Assembly (NCBI GenBank): GCA_001898825.1 | Contig: MKVK01000024.1 | Span: forward strand, 1 to 64,000 | DNA: 64,000 nucleotides | Direction of reading: 5' to 3' | Source of the DNA: Magnetospirillum sp. 64-120 | Lineage (GTDB): Bacteria > Pseudomonadota > Alphaproteobacteria > Rhodospirillales > Magnetospirillaceae | In this document: piece by piece, positions 42,783-51,628 of the stretch | How positions within the stretch are numbered: position 1 is the stretch's first letter | How the letters are laid out: every line of letters starts with the position of its first letter | Translations under genes and position numbers: made by a program | The notes under the pieces: generated by a model | Database searches by the model: none | Seen by the model: only the letters and a program-made list of their open reading frames with translations | What the model was told of the DNA's origin: nothing

Positions 42783-44984
42783 TCACTCGGCGGCTTGGGC
42801 CAGGACGGGCGGGGCGATTCCCGGCTCGGGGGCGATCAGGCCGGCCGAACGCCACAGGATCGAGATGCTGCCGTCGGACTGCAGCCGGCCCAGCAGGCAG
42901 GGCTTGTGCAGGTGGTTGTTGGTCGCGTCGATGCTGACGTCGAAGCCGGTCAACGACCGGGTCTTCTGGGCGGGCAGGGCGGTGCGGATTTCGGCCGGCC
43001 GCGTGGTGCCGGTGGCCTCCACCGCCTGCGCCCACAGGCGAAGCGCCATCACCGACGCTTCCATGGCGTCGTTGACCACCGCCTTGGGGTCACCGCAACG
43101 TTGGCGCCATTGCTGCAGGAAGTCCTGGTTTTCCGGGCTGTCCACACTCATCAGATAGTTCCATGCCACCATGTGGCCGGACAACAGCTTGGGGTCCAGC
43201 AGCGCCGCTTCGGCTTCACCGATGGAAACCGTCAGCACGGGGACGTCGGAGCCGCCCAATTGGCGGAAGAAGTGGAAGTTGGAATCGCCGCCCACCGTGC
43301 TGACCACCAGGGTCTTGCCGTTGCCGGCCCGGGCGAAGGCGCGGATGTCGGCCACCACCTTGGACCAGTCGTCGGCCCCCACCGGCAGCAGGGTTTCGCG
43401 TAAGCTTGACGCCGGAACACCACGGCGGCACAGGTCGTCGGTCAAAACTTTGTGGGTCAGACGCGGATAAAGGGTGTCGTTGCCCACCAGATAGAAACGG
43501 CTGAAGCCGCCGCCTTGGGCACTCATCAGATATTCGACGGCGGGCAGCAATTGCTGGTTGGGCGGCGCCCCGCAATAGACGACGCGGGAATCGGCCTCGG
43601 CCCCTTCGTATTGCGAGGGATAGAACAGCAGCCCGTCATGGCGGGCCAGCACCGGCAGCATGGCCTTGCGCGAGGTGGACGACCAGGCGCCGAACAGGGC
43701 CTGGACCCGGTCTTCGCCCAGGGCTTTGTCGGCCAGTTGGGCATATTTGTCGGCGTCGGACCTGGGATTGTACAACAGCGCCTCGACCGGACGGCCCAAC
43801 AGGCCGCCCTTGGCGTTCAACGCCTCGATCTCGGCCAGCAGCACGTCCTTCAGCGGCCTTTCACCGACAGCCGAGCCGCCTGACAGCGAATGGACGATGC
43901 CGACGCGGATGGCCCCATGGTCGATGTCGTCCAGGAAGGTTGTCACCGCCTGGCCCAAGGTGTCGGATTGGCGGCCCAACTCGCCCGCCGCTTCGCGCAC
44001 GCCGGCGGCTTCTGCCCGGGTCTGGACGGTGGCGTCGGCCACTTCGCGGATGGACGCGCTCATGGAATCGGCTTCGCCGGCGGTACGGCGCACGCCGTCG
44101 GTGATGGCCCGGCTGGCGGCGCTTTGCTGATGCATGGTGGCGGCGACGGCGGCCACCAGTTCGTTGACCTCGTGCATGGACTGGCCGATGGCGTTCATGG
44201 CGGTGACCGCCTGGTCGGTGGCCTGGCGGATGTCGGTGGCGCGGCCGTCGATGGCGGACGTGGCCTTTTCGGTTTCCGCCACCAGGTTCTTCACCTCGGC
44301 GGCGACCACGGCGAAGCCCTTGCCGGCTTCGCCGGCGCGAGCGGCTTCGATGGTGGCGTTCAGGGCCAGCATGCGGGTCTGGCCGGCGATGTCGGAAATG
44401 GTGTGGGCCATGCCGCCGATGCGGCCGGCGGCTTCCGACAGGCCGCGGATGGTGCTGTCGGCGGAATCCACCATCTGGACCGCCGTGGCGATGACTTGGG
44501 CGGCGCGGGCGACGCGGCCTTCCAGATCGCCTAAGGACTGGTCCAGCTGACCGGCGGCTTCGGCCAAAACGGCGGCTTCATTGGTGGCCACCGCCGCCCC
44601 CGATTCCACCTGGGCGCTTTTTTCCGCCACCGTGCCGGCCTGGGCGGCCAGGGCGCCGGCGGCGTCACGCATGCCGGTTGCGGCCTGTGACAGGCTGCTT
44701 TGCACGCCGCTGACGGTGGTTTCGAACTTGGCGACGAAGCTTTCCATGGAACGGCGGCGCTGTTCCTGAACCTCGCGGTCGGCTTCCTGTTCGGCGATGG
44801 CGGCATCCGAATCGATCAACGCCCGGCGCATGGCGTCGATGGCCTTGGCCAGTCGGGCTTCGTCGCTGTTTCCGGTGATGGGGGGGACTTTGGCGAAACG
44901 GTCGCCGGCGGCGATTTCTTCGGCGACCTTGGCCAGTTCGGCCAGACGCGACTTGCGGGAAAAGGGCGATACCGACGACACCAT
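42783..44984 (-). CDS. soluble chemoreceptor fused to a UrtA/AmiC-like ligand-binding domain
   Basis: A 733-residue protein. No membrane helix is visible. The N-terminal part (about 1-340) is an MCP signalling coiled coil, with the tip [18 protein letters not shown] near residue 203. From residue 360 on comes a periplasmic-binding-protein fold closest to urea/short-chain amide receptors (UrtA, AmiC): [37 protein letters not shown], then [15 protein letters not shown]. In UrtA the domain is exported; here it must be cytoplasmic, as in AmiC. It probably senses intracellular urea, amides or amino acids. RBS GGAGGGC. It is a single gene downstream of nothing else on its strand. Confidence 0.9.
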   Translation of the reverse strand: MVSSVSPFSRKSRLAELAKVAEEIAAGDRFAKVPPITGNSDEARLAKAIDAMRRALIDSDAAIAEQEADREVQEQRRRSMESFVAKFETTVSGVQSSLSQAATGMRDAAGALAAQAGTVAEKSAQVESGAAVATNEAAVLAEAAGQLDQSLGDLEGRVARAAQVIATAVQMVDSADSTIRGLSEAAGRIGGMAHTISDIAGQTRMLALNATIEAARAGEAGKGFAVVAAEVKNLVAETEKATSAIDGRATDIRQATDQAVTAMNAIGQSMHEVNELVAAVAATMHQQSAASRAITDGVRRTAGEADSMSASIREVADATVQTRAEAAGVREAAGELGRQSDTLGQAVTTFLDDIDHGAIRVGIVHSLSGGSAVGERPLKDVLLAEIEALNAKGGLLGRPVEALLYNPRSDADKYAQLADKALGEDRVQALFGAWSSTSRKAMLPVLARHDGLLFYPSQYEGAEADSRVVYCGAPPNQQLLPAVEYLMSAQGGGFSRFYLVGNDTLYPRLTHKVLTDDLCRRGVPASSLRETLLPVGADDWSKVVADIRAFARAGNGKTLVVSTVGGDSNFHFFRQLGGSDVPVLTVSIGEAEAALLDPKLLSGHMVAWNYLMSVDSPENQDFLQQWRQRCGDPKAVVNDAMEASVMALRLWAQAVEATGTTRPAEIRTALPAQKTRSLTGFDVSIDATNNHLHKPCLLGRLQSDGSISILWRSAGLIAPEPGIAPPVLAQAAE

Positions 44985-45113
44985 GTTGCCCTCCGGCTGT
45001 TGGCGGTACCTTTTTTAAAGCAAACGCCGTGCCGGGGCCGCACACCAGGGAACGCCGTGGCCGTCAGGGGGTGTCCGCTTGCCCCTTGGGCACGGTCGCC
45101 CAAAAATAGAGCA

Positions 45114-45150
45114 AGAAAAAGCCCCGAAAAACTCATGGTTTTTCGGGGCT
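45114..45150 (-). terminator. Rho-independent terminator after ccoG
   Basis: AGCCCCGAAAAA (45120-45131) and TTTTTCGGGGCT (45139-45150) form a perfect 12-bp stem with a 7-base loop. On the minus strand it runs into TTTTTCTTGC. Confidence 0.92.
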
Positions 45151-45168
45151 TGCTTTCGACGGTCCGGC

Positions 45169-46635
45169 CTATTTATCGGGGCCGGCGAACAGGGTCTTGC
45201 TGCGGATCGGTTTGGCGTCCTGGCCTTTTTCCACCAGCACGAAGGTCAGTTCGTTGGATCGTCCGGCCAAGGATTCGGCGGGGACGTTGACGAAAATGCG
45301 GAAGTTGCCCACCTGATCCTTTTCCACCGGCAATTCCAGCTCGGCCGCGTCCGAGGCGCCGCCCACCATTTCCAAGGTGGCGCCGGCCAGTCCCTCGGTC
45401 TTCAGCACATAGGACCGGTCTGCGCGGACCATGTTCAGGATCTTGTAGTTGTAGCCGTTGCGCACGGCTCCGTCGGACAGTTCCACGAACAAGGGGGCAC
45501 GTTCATGCAAAACGTTGACCTCGGTGGTGGACCGGGTCAGCAGGCTGGTCAACATGACGCCGCCGACGATGGCCAAAAGGCCGCCATACAGCACGGTGCG
45601 GGCGCGGATGGGCTTGATCCCCGGGGCGGTCTTGCCGTCTTCGCGGGCGGCCAGGTTGACCGCCGAGTCGTAAGAGATCAGCCCCTTGGGCAGGCCGAAC
45701 TTGTCCATGATCTGGTCGCAGGCGTCGATGCACAGACCGCAACCGATACAGGCCAATTGGTTGCCGAAGCGGATGTCGACGCCGGTGGGGCACACCTGGA
45801 CGCACATCTTGCAGTCGATGCAGTGGCCGCGGTTTTCGAAGTTGCGGTCCTTGGGGGCGGGGGCCCGGGGTTCGCCGCGCCAGGCCTCGTAGCTGACGAT
45901 CAGCGAGTGTTCGTCGAACATGGCCGCCTGGAAGCGGGAATAGGGGCACATGTAGACGCAGACACGTTCGCGGGCGAAGCCGCCCAGCAGGAAGCAGAAG
46001 CCGCCGATGATGGCGATGAACACATAAGCCGCCGTCGGCGCGTTCAGGGTGAAGATGTCACCCAGCATCTGGAAGGCGTCGCCGAACCACAGCGTCACGC
46101 CGATGCCGCACGCCGCCGAGATGGCGGCCCAGGCGCCGACCACGACGGCCTGCTTGGCGAACTTGCCGGCACTGGACGGAGCCCGCTGGAAATTGATCCG
46201 CGCGGTGCGTTCGCCGATGACCCAACGTTCGATGTTCTGGAACAGGTCGGTGTAAACGGTTTGCCAGCACAGGAAGCCGCACCAGATGCGGCCGGCCAGG
46301 GCGCTCATCAGGAACAGCGAGATGGCGGCGATCAGCAACAGGCCGGTGACGTAATAGACTTCCTGGGGCCAGATCTCGATGTCGAAGAAATAAGCCCGGC
46401 GTCCCGCCATGTCGATCAGGATGGCTTGGTCGGGGGCGCCTTCGCCGCGGTCCCAGCGCAGGAACGGGCCCAGGTGCCACCAGGCCAGCAAGATGCCGGA
46501 AGCCCACCATTTAAGGTTACGGAACAGTCCCTTGATGCCGCGCGGCACCGCCTGGCCATTCTCGCGATAGAAGGGAACCTCGCCCTTGGTGGGCTTGCGT
46601 TCGGTGATCTGGTCGGGGTCGATACTGGCGTTCAT
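45169..46635 (-). CDS. ccoG: cytochrome cbb3 oxidase accessory protein CcoG (FixG)
   Basis: A 488-residue membrane protein needed for copper delivery to cbb3 oxidase; CcoG reduces Cu(II) in periplasmic-side assembly. It has five or six helices. Two ferredoxin-like cluster sites are present (CIDCKMCVQVCPTG near residue 270 and CIGCGLCIDACDQ near 297), plus WCGFLCWQTV and VCVYMCPYSR in the membrane part. A C-terminal beta domain (about 390-488) is outside. RBS AGGAGG. The ccoNOPQ genes are not adjacent. A CRP/FNR-like palindrome lies 57 bases upstream, fitting oxygen control. Confidence 0.95.
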   Translation of the reverse strand: MNASIDPDQITERKPTKGEVPFYRENGQAVPRGIKGLFRNLKWWASGILLAWWHLGPFLRWDRGEGAPDQAILIDMAGRRAYFFDIEIWPQEVYYVTGLLLIAAISLFLMSALAGRIWCGFLCWQTVYTDLFQNIERWVIGERTARINFQRAPSSAGKFAKQAVVVGAWAAISAACGIGVTLWFGDAFQMLGDIFTLNAPTAAYVFIAIIGGFCFLLGGFARERVCVYMCPYSRFQAAMFDEHSLIVSYEAWRGEPRAPAPKDRNFENRGHCIDCKMCVQVCPTGVDIRFGNQLACIGCGLCIDACDQIMDKFGLPKGLISYDSAVNLAAREDGKTAPGIKPIRARTVLYGGLLAIVGGVMLTSLLTRSTTEVNVLHERAPLFVELSDGAVRNGYNYKILNMVRADRSYVLKTEGLAGATLEMVGGASDAAELELPVEKDQVGNFRIFVNVPAESLAGRSNELTFVLVEKGQDAKPIRSKTLFAGPDK

Positions 46636-46691
46636 GGTGGCTTCATTCCTCCTGTCCCGTTCCAGGTTTAGCTGAGGCTTAACCTCTTTTC

Positions 46692-46707
46692 AGTGACATT
46701 TGTCACT
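46692..46707. promoter_or_regulatory. perfect CRP/FNR-superfamily palindrome
   Basis: AGTGACA-TT-TGTCACT is a 16-base perfect palindrome between the divergent ccoG and GNAT genes. Half-sites GTGA and TCAC with a 6-base centre match the CRP form of the superfamily better than the FNR form (TTGAT). A Crp/Fnr-type protein is encoded 1 kb away at 47755. Confidence 0.6.
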
Positions 46708-46735
46708 AACAGCCATGCAGGAATGGAGGGGCTCG

Positions 46736-47275
46736 GTGCAGACTGAACGCCTAGTATTGCGCGCTTGGCGGCCCGAGGACTTGGCCGCCTTCCGTATCAT
46801 CAACGCCGATCGCGAGGTGATGGCCCTGATGCCGTCGACCCTGGATGACGACCAAAGCGACGCTCAGGCGCTGCGCATCATGGATGGCATCGCCACCCGG
46901 GGGTGGGGCCTGTGGGCGGTGGAAGTGCCGGGTATCGCGCCATTCATCGGTTATGTGGGGCTGAACGAACCGGCCCAACCCATGCCGTTCCAGGTGGACG
47001 GTCAGCCCGGCGTCGAACTGGCTTGGCGCCTGTCGCGGCATCATTGGGGGCGGGGCTATGCCAGCGAAGCCGCCCGCACCTGTCTGGACTTCGCCTTCGA
47101 CACCTTGCAGATGGACGAAGTGGTGGCCTATACGGTGCCGCACAATGTACGCTCGCGCGCGGTGATGGAGCGGATCGGCATGCAGCGTGACCTGGACGGC
47201 GACTTCGACCATCCCATCCTGGCGCCGGGGCATTCGTTGCGCCGCCATGTTCTGTATCGGAAGCGTCGGCCATGA
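46736..47275 (+). CDS. GNAT-family N-acetyltransferase (RimJ/RimL-like)
   Basis: A 179-residue acetyltransferase that uses acetyl-CoA. It has the RimJ-type start (VQTERLVLRAWRPEDLAAF), the CoA-binding segment HHWGRGYASEAARTCLDFAF near residues 102-121, and NVRSRAVMERIGMQ near 139. GTG 46736 is preferred because GGAGGGG stands just before it; TTG 46700 and ATG 46715 are in frame but lie on or next to the palindrome. It is the first gene of a three-gene unit (its stop overlaps the next start by four bases). The acceptor is unknown. Confidence 0.85.
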   Translation: MQTERLVLRAWRPEDLAAFRIINADREVMALMPSTLDDDQSDAQALRIMDGIATRGWGLWAVEVPGIAPFIGYVGLNEPAQPMPFQVDGQPGVELAWRLSRHHWGRGYASEAARTCLDFAFDTLQMDEVVAYTVPHNVRSRAVMERIGMQRDLDGDFDHPILAPGHSLRRHVLYRKRRP

Positions 47276-47718
47276 CCCGCATTTTCATCGACGGTGACGC
47301 TTGCCCGGTCAAGGACGAGGTGCTGAAGGTCGCCACCCGCCATGAACTGCCGGTCACCATCGTCGCCAATTCCTGGCACCGCATCGACCATTATCTGGTG
47401 GAACAGGTGGTGGTGGCCGCAGGTGCCGACGCCGCCGACGACGTCATCGCCGAACGCTGCGAAAGCGGTGACGTGGTGGTGACGGCCGACATCCCCCTGG
47501 CGTCGCGCTGTCTGGAAAAGGGCGGGTTGGCCATCGATTCCCGTGGTCGGGCCTTTGATCCGGCCAATATCGGCATGCAGCTGGCCATGCGCGAGTTGAT
47601 GCGGGACTTGCGGGAACAAGGGGCGGTGACCGGTGGCCCGGCGGGGTTTTCCAAACAGGACCGCTCGCGCTTTCTGGACGGGTTGGAACGACTGGTGCAG
47701 GCGGCCCGTCGGCGTTAA
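47272..47718 (+). CDS. DUF188/YaiI-family (UPF0178) protein
   Basis: A 148-residue protein with a PIN-like fold. It starts with the conserved IFIDGDACPVKDEVL, followed by VANSWHRID and GDVVVTADIPLASRCLEKGG near residue 63, and ends with KQDRSRFLDGLERL. These are the diagnostic YaiI motifs. A nuclease-like activity is suggested by the Asp pattern (DGDA and TADIPL) but unproven. ATGA overlap with the GNAT gene shows translational coupling. Confidence 0.92.
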   Translation: MTRIFIDGDACPVKDEVLKVATRHELPVTIVANSWHRIDHYLVEQVVVAAGADAADDVIAERCESGDVVVTADIPLASRCLEKGGLAIDSRGRAFDPANIGMQLAMRELMRDLREQGAVTGGPAGFSKQDRSRFLDGLERLVQAARRR

Positions 47719-47754
47719 TGTATTAATGCATTTGAATGTAAGGAGCCGCAGGCG

Positions 47755-48462
47755 ATGCGTCGTACCCAGATCGAAGCCGCATGGTTGGGCAAGGCCGAAT
47801 GCCGCAATTGCGGCATTCGCGATCTGGTGCTGTTCGCCGACCTGCAGGAAGCGGATTTCGAATTGATCCACCTGCCGGTCGAGGAATTGCTGCTGGAGGC
47901 CGGCGCCACCCTTTATCGCCCCGGCGACGAAGGCTCGGCGGCTTTCACCATCCGCAGCGGCCTGGTCAAGCTGGTGCAGTACCTGCCCGACGGCAACCGC
48001 CGCATCGTTCGTCTTTTGCGTCCCGGCGCGGTGGCCGGATTGGAAGTGCTGGCCGGGCGTTCCTATGAACATGCGGCCGAGGTGCTGCGCCCGGCCCAGG
48101 TCTGCCGCCTGCCGCGTGAGGTGGTGGAACGGCTGAACCGGGAAACCCCGCGCCTGCATCGGCAACTGATGAACAAATGGAGCGAGTCCCTGCGGCTGGC
48201 CGACGAATGGTTGACCGAACTGAACACCGGCACCTCGCGCCAGCGCATGGCCCGGCTGTTCCTGCATCTGGCCGGTCTGGGCGAGGACGGTTTGTGCCAT
48301 ATGCTGGTGCGCGAGGATGTGGGCGCCATCCTGTCGCTGACCACCGAGACCTCAAGCCGCACGGTGGCGGAATTCAAGCGGGCCGGGTTGGTGCACGAAA
48401 TTCGCCCCAACGTCTTTCAGGTCCAGGTGGAAAGCCTGGAAAACGTCGCCGTCAACGGGTGA
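47755..48462 (+). CDS. Crp/Fnr-family transcriptional regulator
   Basis: A 235-residue regulator. The N-terminus carries two Cys (AECRNCGIRDL near residue 17), then the cyclic-nucleotide-type beta barrel (about 30-145), with no clear cAMP-binding RxS motif. The dimer helix and the DNA-binding domain follow. The recognition helix reads LTTETSSRTVAEFKRAG, with the Glu-x-x-Ser-Arg spacing used by FNR. RBS AAGGAG stands before ATG 47755. The lack of the four-Cys cluster of true FNR suggests a redox, haem or unknown signal. The palindrome at 46692 is a natural candidate target. Confidence 0.9.
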   Translation: MRRTQIEAAWLGKAECRNCGIRDLVLFADLQEADFELIHLPVEELLLEAGATLYRPGDEGSAAFTIRSGLVKLVQYLPDGNRRIVRLLRPGAVAGLEVLAGRSYEHAAEVLRPAQVCRLPREVVERLNRETPRLHRQLMNKWSESLRLADEWLTELNTGTSRQRMARLFLHLAGLGEDGLCHMLVREDVGAILSLTTETSSRTVAEFKRAGLVHEIRPNVFQVQVESLENVAVNG

Positions 48463-49032
48463 TCAGGCGGGAATGCCGGACAGTTCCCGCCGCAGTTGGC
48501 GGACGTCTTCCCACAGGTCGGTCATGTGCGGGTTGTAGCGCAGGGCGGTTTCAAAGGCCCGCAGCGCCGCCTGCTTGTTGCCCTGGTCCAGCATGATCAG
48601 GCCCAGCCCGGCCCAGGCGCCGAAATGCCGGGGTTCGAGTTTCAAGGTCACGGCGATGTCGTAAAGCGCCTGGGGATAGTCGTCCCGGGCGTAGCGGATG
48701 GTTGCCCGCAGGTTCCACGCCGCCACCATGGCAGGGGCCTGTTCGATGACCTGGTTCAGCAGCTTTTCCGCCGCTTCCAGTTCACCGTGATGCACCAGGG
48801 CGATGGCTTGGCCCATCAGCTTGCGGGTCTCGGGGCGGCCGTTGGTGGTCCACACCGTGCGGATGGTGGCTTCGATCAGGCGGGCTTCCTGGTCGGACGC
48901 GGCGTGATGAAGGCGCTCGAACAATTGGTCCAGGCTCAGCTGTTCAGGCACATGGGGGGTGGTCTTGGGCGAGCAGGCGGCGGCCGCGCCAAGCAGGACA
49001 AACGCCATCAGGGTGACAAGAATCCGTGCCAT
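48463..49032 (-). CDS. lipoprotein with tetratricopeptide repeats
   Basis: A 189-residue lipoprotein. The signal ends in a lipobox (LLGAAAACSP, Cys near residue 20). Three or so TPR-like helical pairs follow: LMGQAIALVHHGELEAAEKLL, then NLRATIRYARDDYPQALYDI and GLGLIMLDQGNKQAALRAFE. Such proteins usually help assemble envelope complexes. The start ATG 49032 has only a weak ribosome site, but the signal peptide begins there. The stop is adjacent to the Crp/Fnr gene end, so the two genes are convergent. Confidence 0.82.
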   Translation of the reverse strand: MARILVTLMAFVLLGAAAACSPKTTPHVPEQLSLDQLFERLHHAASDQEARLIEATIRTVWTTNGRPETRKLMGQAIALVHHGELEAAEKLLNQVIEQAPAMVAAWNLRATIRYARDDYPQALYDIAVTLKLEPRHFGAWAGLGLIMLDQGNKQAALRAFETALRYNPHMTDLWEDVRQLRRELSGIPA

Positions 49033-49064
49033 GAAAAAGATGTGGGCACGGCGTTTTTCCCCGT

Positions 49065-49131
49065 CCAGGGGGCGCATAAAAAAACCGCGCCACGCTTTGC
49101 GCATCCAAGGGGCGCATAAAAAAGACCGCGC
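49065..49131 (-). repeat. imperfect direct repeat beside the rpmJ terminator
   Basis: CCAGGGGGCGCATAAAAAA and CGCGCC (49065-49090) recur as CCAAGGGGCGCATAAAAAA and CGCGCC (49104-49131) with a 39-base shift. The second copy provides the T-run of the rpmJ terminator. This is likely a local duplication. Confidence 0.5.
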
Positions 49132-49149
49132 CCCCAGGGGGACGCGGTC
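49115..49149 (-). terminator. Rho-independent terminator after rpmJ
   Basis: On the minus strand GACCGCG and CGCGGTC (49143-49149 with 49123-49129), extended by the GC-rich centre, form a long stem that runs into TTTTTTAT. Confidence 0.85.
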
Positions 49150-49175
49150 TTTTCGTCAGGATCGGCCTGGGGCGA

Positions 49176-49301
49176 TCAGCCCTGGCGAGCCTTGAAGCGC
49201 GGGTTCGTCTTGTTGATGACGAAAACACGGCCCTTGCGGCGGACAATACGGCAGTTCTTGTCGCGCAGCTTGGCCGACTTCAGCGAATTGCGAATCTTCA
49301 T
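49176..49301 (-). CDS. rpmJ: 50S ribosomal protein L36
   Basis: A 41-residue ribosomal protein: [19 protein letters not shown], then [21 protein letters not shown]. Only one cysteine is left, so this is the zinc-free (C-minus) form of L36 rather than the CxxC zinc form. The gene stands alone with a strong terminator. It is below the usual size limit of gene finders but the match is unambiguous. Confidence 0.96.
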   Translation of the reverse strand: MKIRNSLKSAKLRDKNCRIVRRKGRVFVINKTNPRFKARQG

Positions 49302-49461
49302 AATCCAACATCCCTAACGCTAGGTCGCGAATGGTCAAGTCCGGGTGCGCGACCGGAGGCGGCGAAAATACGGAAACCCCTATAGGCTGTCAACCCATTG
49401 ATGGATTTTTTCTTAAGCCGCAGTTATCTATGACTTCATGTTGCGTTTCATAGCAGATCCC

Positions 49462-50226
49462 ATGGCCGATCCACCAGCTTTTCAGGTGGTTCCCGCCACA
49501 TCCGACGCCGCCGTGTTGATCGCTTGCGATCATGCCTCGGCGCTGATTCCTTCCCGACATGGCGATCTGGGCCTGGACCAGGAAACGCGTCAGGCCCATG
49601 TGGCCTGGGACATCGGCGCCGCCAAGGTGGCCACCGCCCTGGCCGGCCATCTGGGCTGCGCGGCCGTCTTGGCCGGGATCAGCCGGCTGGTCATCGACTG
49701 CAACCGCCAACCCGGCGACCCGTCGTCCATTCCCGCCTGCACCTGTGGTGTGGCGGTGCCGGGCAACCAGGGGGTGGACGACGCCGAGGCCGAAGCGCGG
49801 GCCGAATCCTGGTTCTGGCCCTATCATCGCGAATTGGGCACCCATTTGGCGCGACTGCTGCGCCATGGTCCGGTGCCGGCCATGGTTTCGGTGCATTCCT
49901 TCACCCCGAACATGGGGGAGTTTCCGCGTCCTTGGCATGTGGGGGTGTTGTGGAACCGTGACGGCCGCATGGCCCTGCCGGTGCTGGATGCCTTGCGCAA
50001 GGTTCCCGGATTGTGCGTGGGCGACAACCAGCCTTATTCGGGACGCGAGATCAACTACACCCTGGATACCCATGCTGGGGCCGCCGGGCTGCCCCATGTG
50101 TCGTTTGAAATTCGTCAGGATCTGCTGGCCGACGACGACGCCTGCCAACGTTGGGGGGCGTTGCTGGCCCAGGTGCTGGTGCCGGTGCTGGCCAATCCCG
50201 ACCTGCGGCGGATTCAGGTCTTCTGA
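49462..50226 (+). CDS. N-formylglutamate amidohydrolase-family protein
   Basis: A 254-residue zinc-type hydrolase family member. It has the family core: LIACDHASALIPSRHGDLGL near residues 22-41, HVAWDIGAAKVATAL, LVIDCNRQPGD near 80, then VSVHSFTPNMGE near 142. These hold metal-binding His and substrate-binding Arg. ATG 49462 gives the usual N-terminus; ATG 49438 is eight codons earlier and equally possible. Family members act in histidine degradation, but stand-alone copies have wider roles. No hut gene is nearby. Confidence 0.85.
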   Translation: MADPPAFQVVPATSDAAVLIACDHASALIPSRHGDLGLDQETRQAHVAWDIGAAKVATALAGHLGCAAVLAGISRLVIDCNRQPGDPSSIPACTCGVAVPGNQGVDDAEAEARAESWFWPYHRELGTHLARLLRHGPVPAMVSVHSFTPNMGEFPRPWHVGVLWNRDGRMALPVLDALRKVPGLCVGDNQPYSGREINYTLDTHAGAAGLPHVSFEIRQDLLADDDACQRWGALLAQVLVPVLANPDLRRIQVF

Positions 50227-50613
50227 TCAGGCGGCTTTGCGGGGCAGCAAACGGTCCAGGTGATGGAACAGTTGCTCGCGGCTGAACGGCTTGGGCAGGT
50301 AATGGCCGTTCTGGTCGCCCACCGCCTGCAGGATGCTGTCCGGGCAATGCTGGGCGCTCATCATCAGAAAGGGCAGGTCGGACAGGCGGGGGTCCTGGCG
50401 GATGCTGTTGCGCAGGCCGTGCCCGTCCATGGGCAGCATGTGCATGTCGGACAGGATCAGGTCCACGTCGATCTTTTCCAAAAGACGCAGGGCTTCACCG
50501 CCGTCAACGGCTTCGACCACCTGGAACGAGCCGTGCTGTTCCAGCATGCGACGGACCATACGGCGCGTCAGCGTCGAATCTTCGACCAGCAAGATGCGGT
50601 AAACCGACGACAT
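50227..50613 (-). CDS. CheY-like single-domain response regulator
   Basis: A 128-residue receiver with no output domain. It has LLVEDSTLTRRMVRRML (acidic pocket), phospho-Asp in LILSDMHMLPMDG near residue 54, and Lys in HYLPKPFSREQLF near 106. The start at ATG 50613 lies behind GGGGACC. It is convergent with the amidohydrolase-like gene. A second similar receiver follows upstream at 50736, and the two are paralogues (SDMHMLPMDG and SDWNMIPMTG). Confidence 0.9.
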   Translation of the reverse strand: MSSVYRILLVEDSTLTRRMVRRMLEQHGSFQVVEAVDGGEALRLLEKIDVDLILSDMHMLPMDGHGLRNSIRQDPRLSDLPFLMMSAQHCPDSILQAVGDQNGHYLPKPFSREQLFHHLDRLLPRKAA

Positions 50614-50735
50614 CGTTCCCAGGTCCCCACGACAAACAGCAATCGTGACAAATTGACTGCTCGACGCCAAAGAGACCAGAAGTCGTAAGGTTATGCCGGC
50701 TTATCATTTGCAGCACCGGCGATCATACTTTGGAG

Positions 50736-51134
50736 TCAGGCCGCCGGACGCCAGCTAATCAATTTGGTCAGTTGGCGGGTCAGCGCGTCCAGGCCGAAGG
50801 GCTTGATCAAATAGCCGTTGACGCCGGCGGTGCGGGCCCGGTGCACATGCTCCATCGATCCCTCGCCGGTGATCATGATGAAGGGGATGCGGCTGGTTTC
50901 AGGGTCTTCGCGCATGGCCATCAGCAATTGCAGCCCGGTCATGGGAATCATGTTCCAGTCGGACAGCACGACGTCAACCGGCTCTGCTCGCAAAAGCTGC
51001 AGGGCGGTCGATCCGTCATTGGCTTCAAGAATCTGGTCGATCCCCAGGGATCGCAACATCTGGCGTACTAAAAGCCGCATGGCGGGAATATCTTCGACCA
51101 ACATGATGCGCGGTTGGGATGATGCCGGAATCAT
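50736..51134 (-). CDS. CheY-like single-domain response regulator
   Basis: A 132-residue receiver. LVEDIPAMRLLVRQML carries the acidic pocket, and the phospho-Asp is in VVLSDWNMIPMTG near residue 59. NGYLIKPFGLDAL near 108 has the switch Lys. RBS AAGAGAG. It differs from CheY by a Trp in the DW pair and is probably a phosphate shuttle for one of the soluble kinases. It ends about 120 bases before the next receiver start, so the two are on the same strand but may be separate units. Confidence 0.9.
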   Translation of the reverse strand: MIPASSQPRIMLVEDIPAMRLLVRQMLRSLGIDQILEANDGSTALQLLRAEPVDVVLSDWNMIPMTGLQLLMAMREDPETSRIPFIMITGEGSMEHVHRARTAGVNGYLIKPFGLDALTRQLTKLISWRPAA

Positions 51135-51303
51135 GGCTGCTCTCTTAACGGGAATGTCGGGGTGAAATGATCATATCCCGCTGATCCCTTAGATGCATCG
51201 GGTGCGCACCTTAGCTTGTGCGTTTTTCCCGTTGACGAGGCACTTGAACCCGAACCGCCTGGGCATTATGGTCTGCTGCCCCATGAAAGCCGAGGGATGA
51301 GAC

Positions 51304-51567
51304 ATGGACGAGGATCAGAATAACAGCCAGATCGGCGGCATCGCTGCCGAGGCCCTGCGCCAGTTCGTTGAACGCATCGAGCGGCTGGAAGAAGAAAAGA
51401 AGGCGCTGGCCGCCGACATCAAGGACGTCTACGGCCAGGCCAAAAGCCAGGGCTTCGACACCAAGATCATCCGCAAGCTGATCGCGCTGCGTCGCATGGA
51501 AGATCAGGAACGCGAAGAGATCGACCAGTTGCTGGATCTCTACAAGGCCGCCTTGGGCATGGCCTGA
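51304..51567 (+). CDS. gapR: GapR-like DUF2312 nucleoid-associated protein
   Basis: An 87-residue all-helical protein of the DUF2312 family. Caulobacter GapR, the studied member, binds overtwisted AT-rich DNA ahead of replication and transcription forks. The core matches: [35 protein letters not shown] is the long helix, and [20 protein letters not shown] the basic DNA-contact region. The length fits GapR (about 90). It stands alone with its own terminator, which overlaps the end of the convergent kinase gene. Function is by homology. Confidence 0.88.
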   Translation: MDEDQNNSQIGGIAAEALRQFVERIERLEEEKKALAADIKDVYGQAKSQGFDTKIIRKLIALRRMEDQEREEIDQLLDLYKAALGMA

Positions 51568-51600
51568 ACGGCCGCGCCGCCCGGCGACGGCACCGGATGA

Positions 51601-51628
51601 AAGGCGCGGCTTAGTCCGCGCCTTTTTT
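51601..51628 (+). terminator. terminator after the GapR-like gene
   Basis: AAGGCGCGG (51601-51609) pairs with CCGCGCCTT (51616-51624) around CTTAGT, followed by TTTT. The kinase stop codon of the other strand (51611) lies in the loop. Confidence 0.85.
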
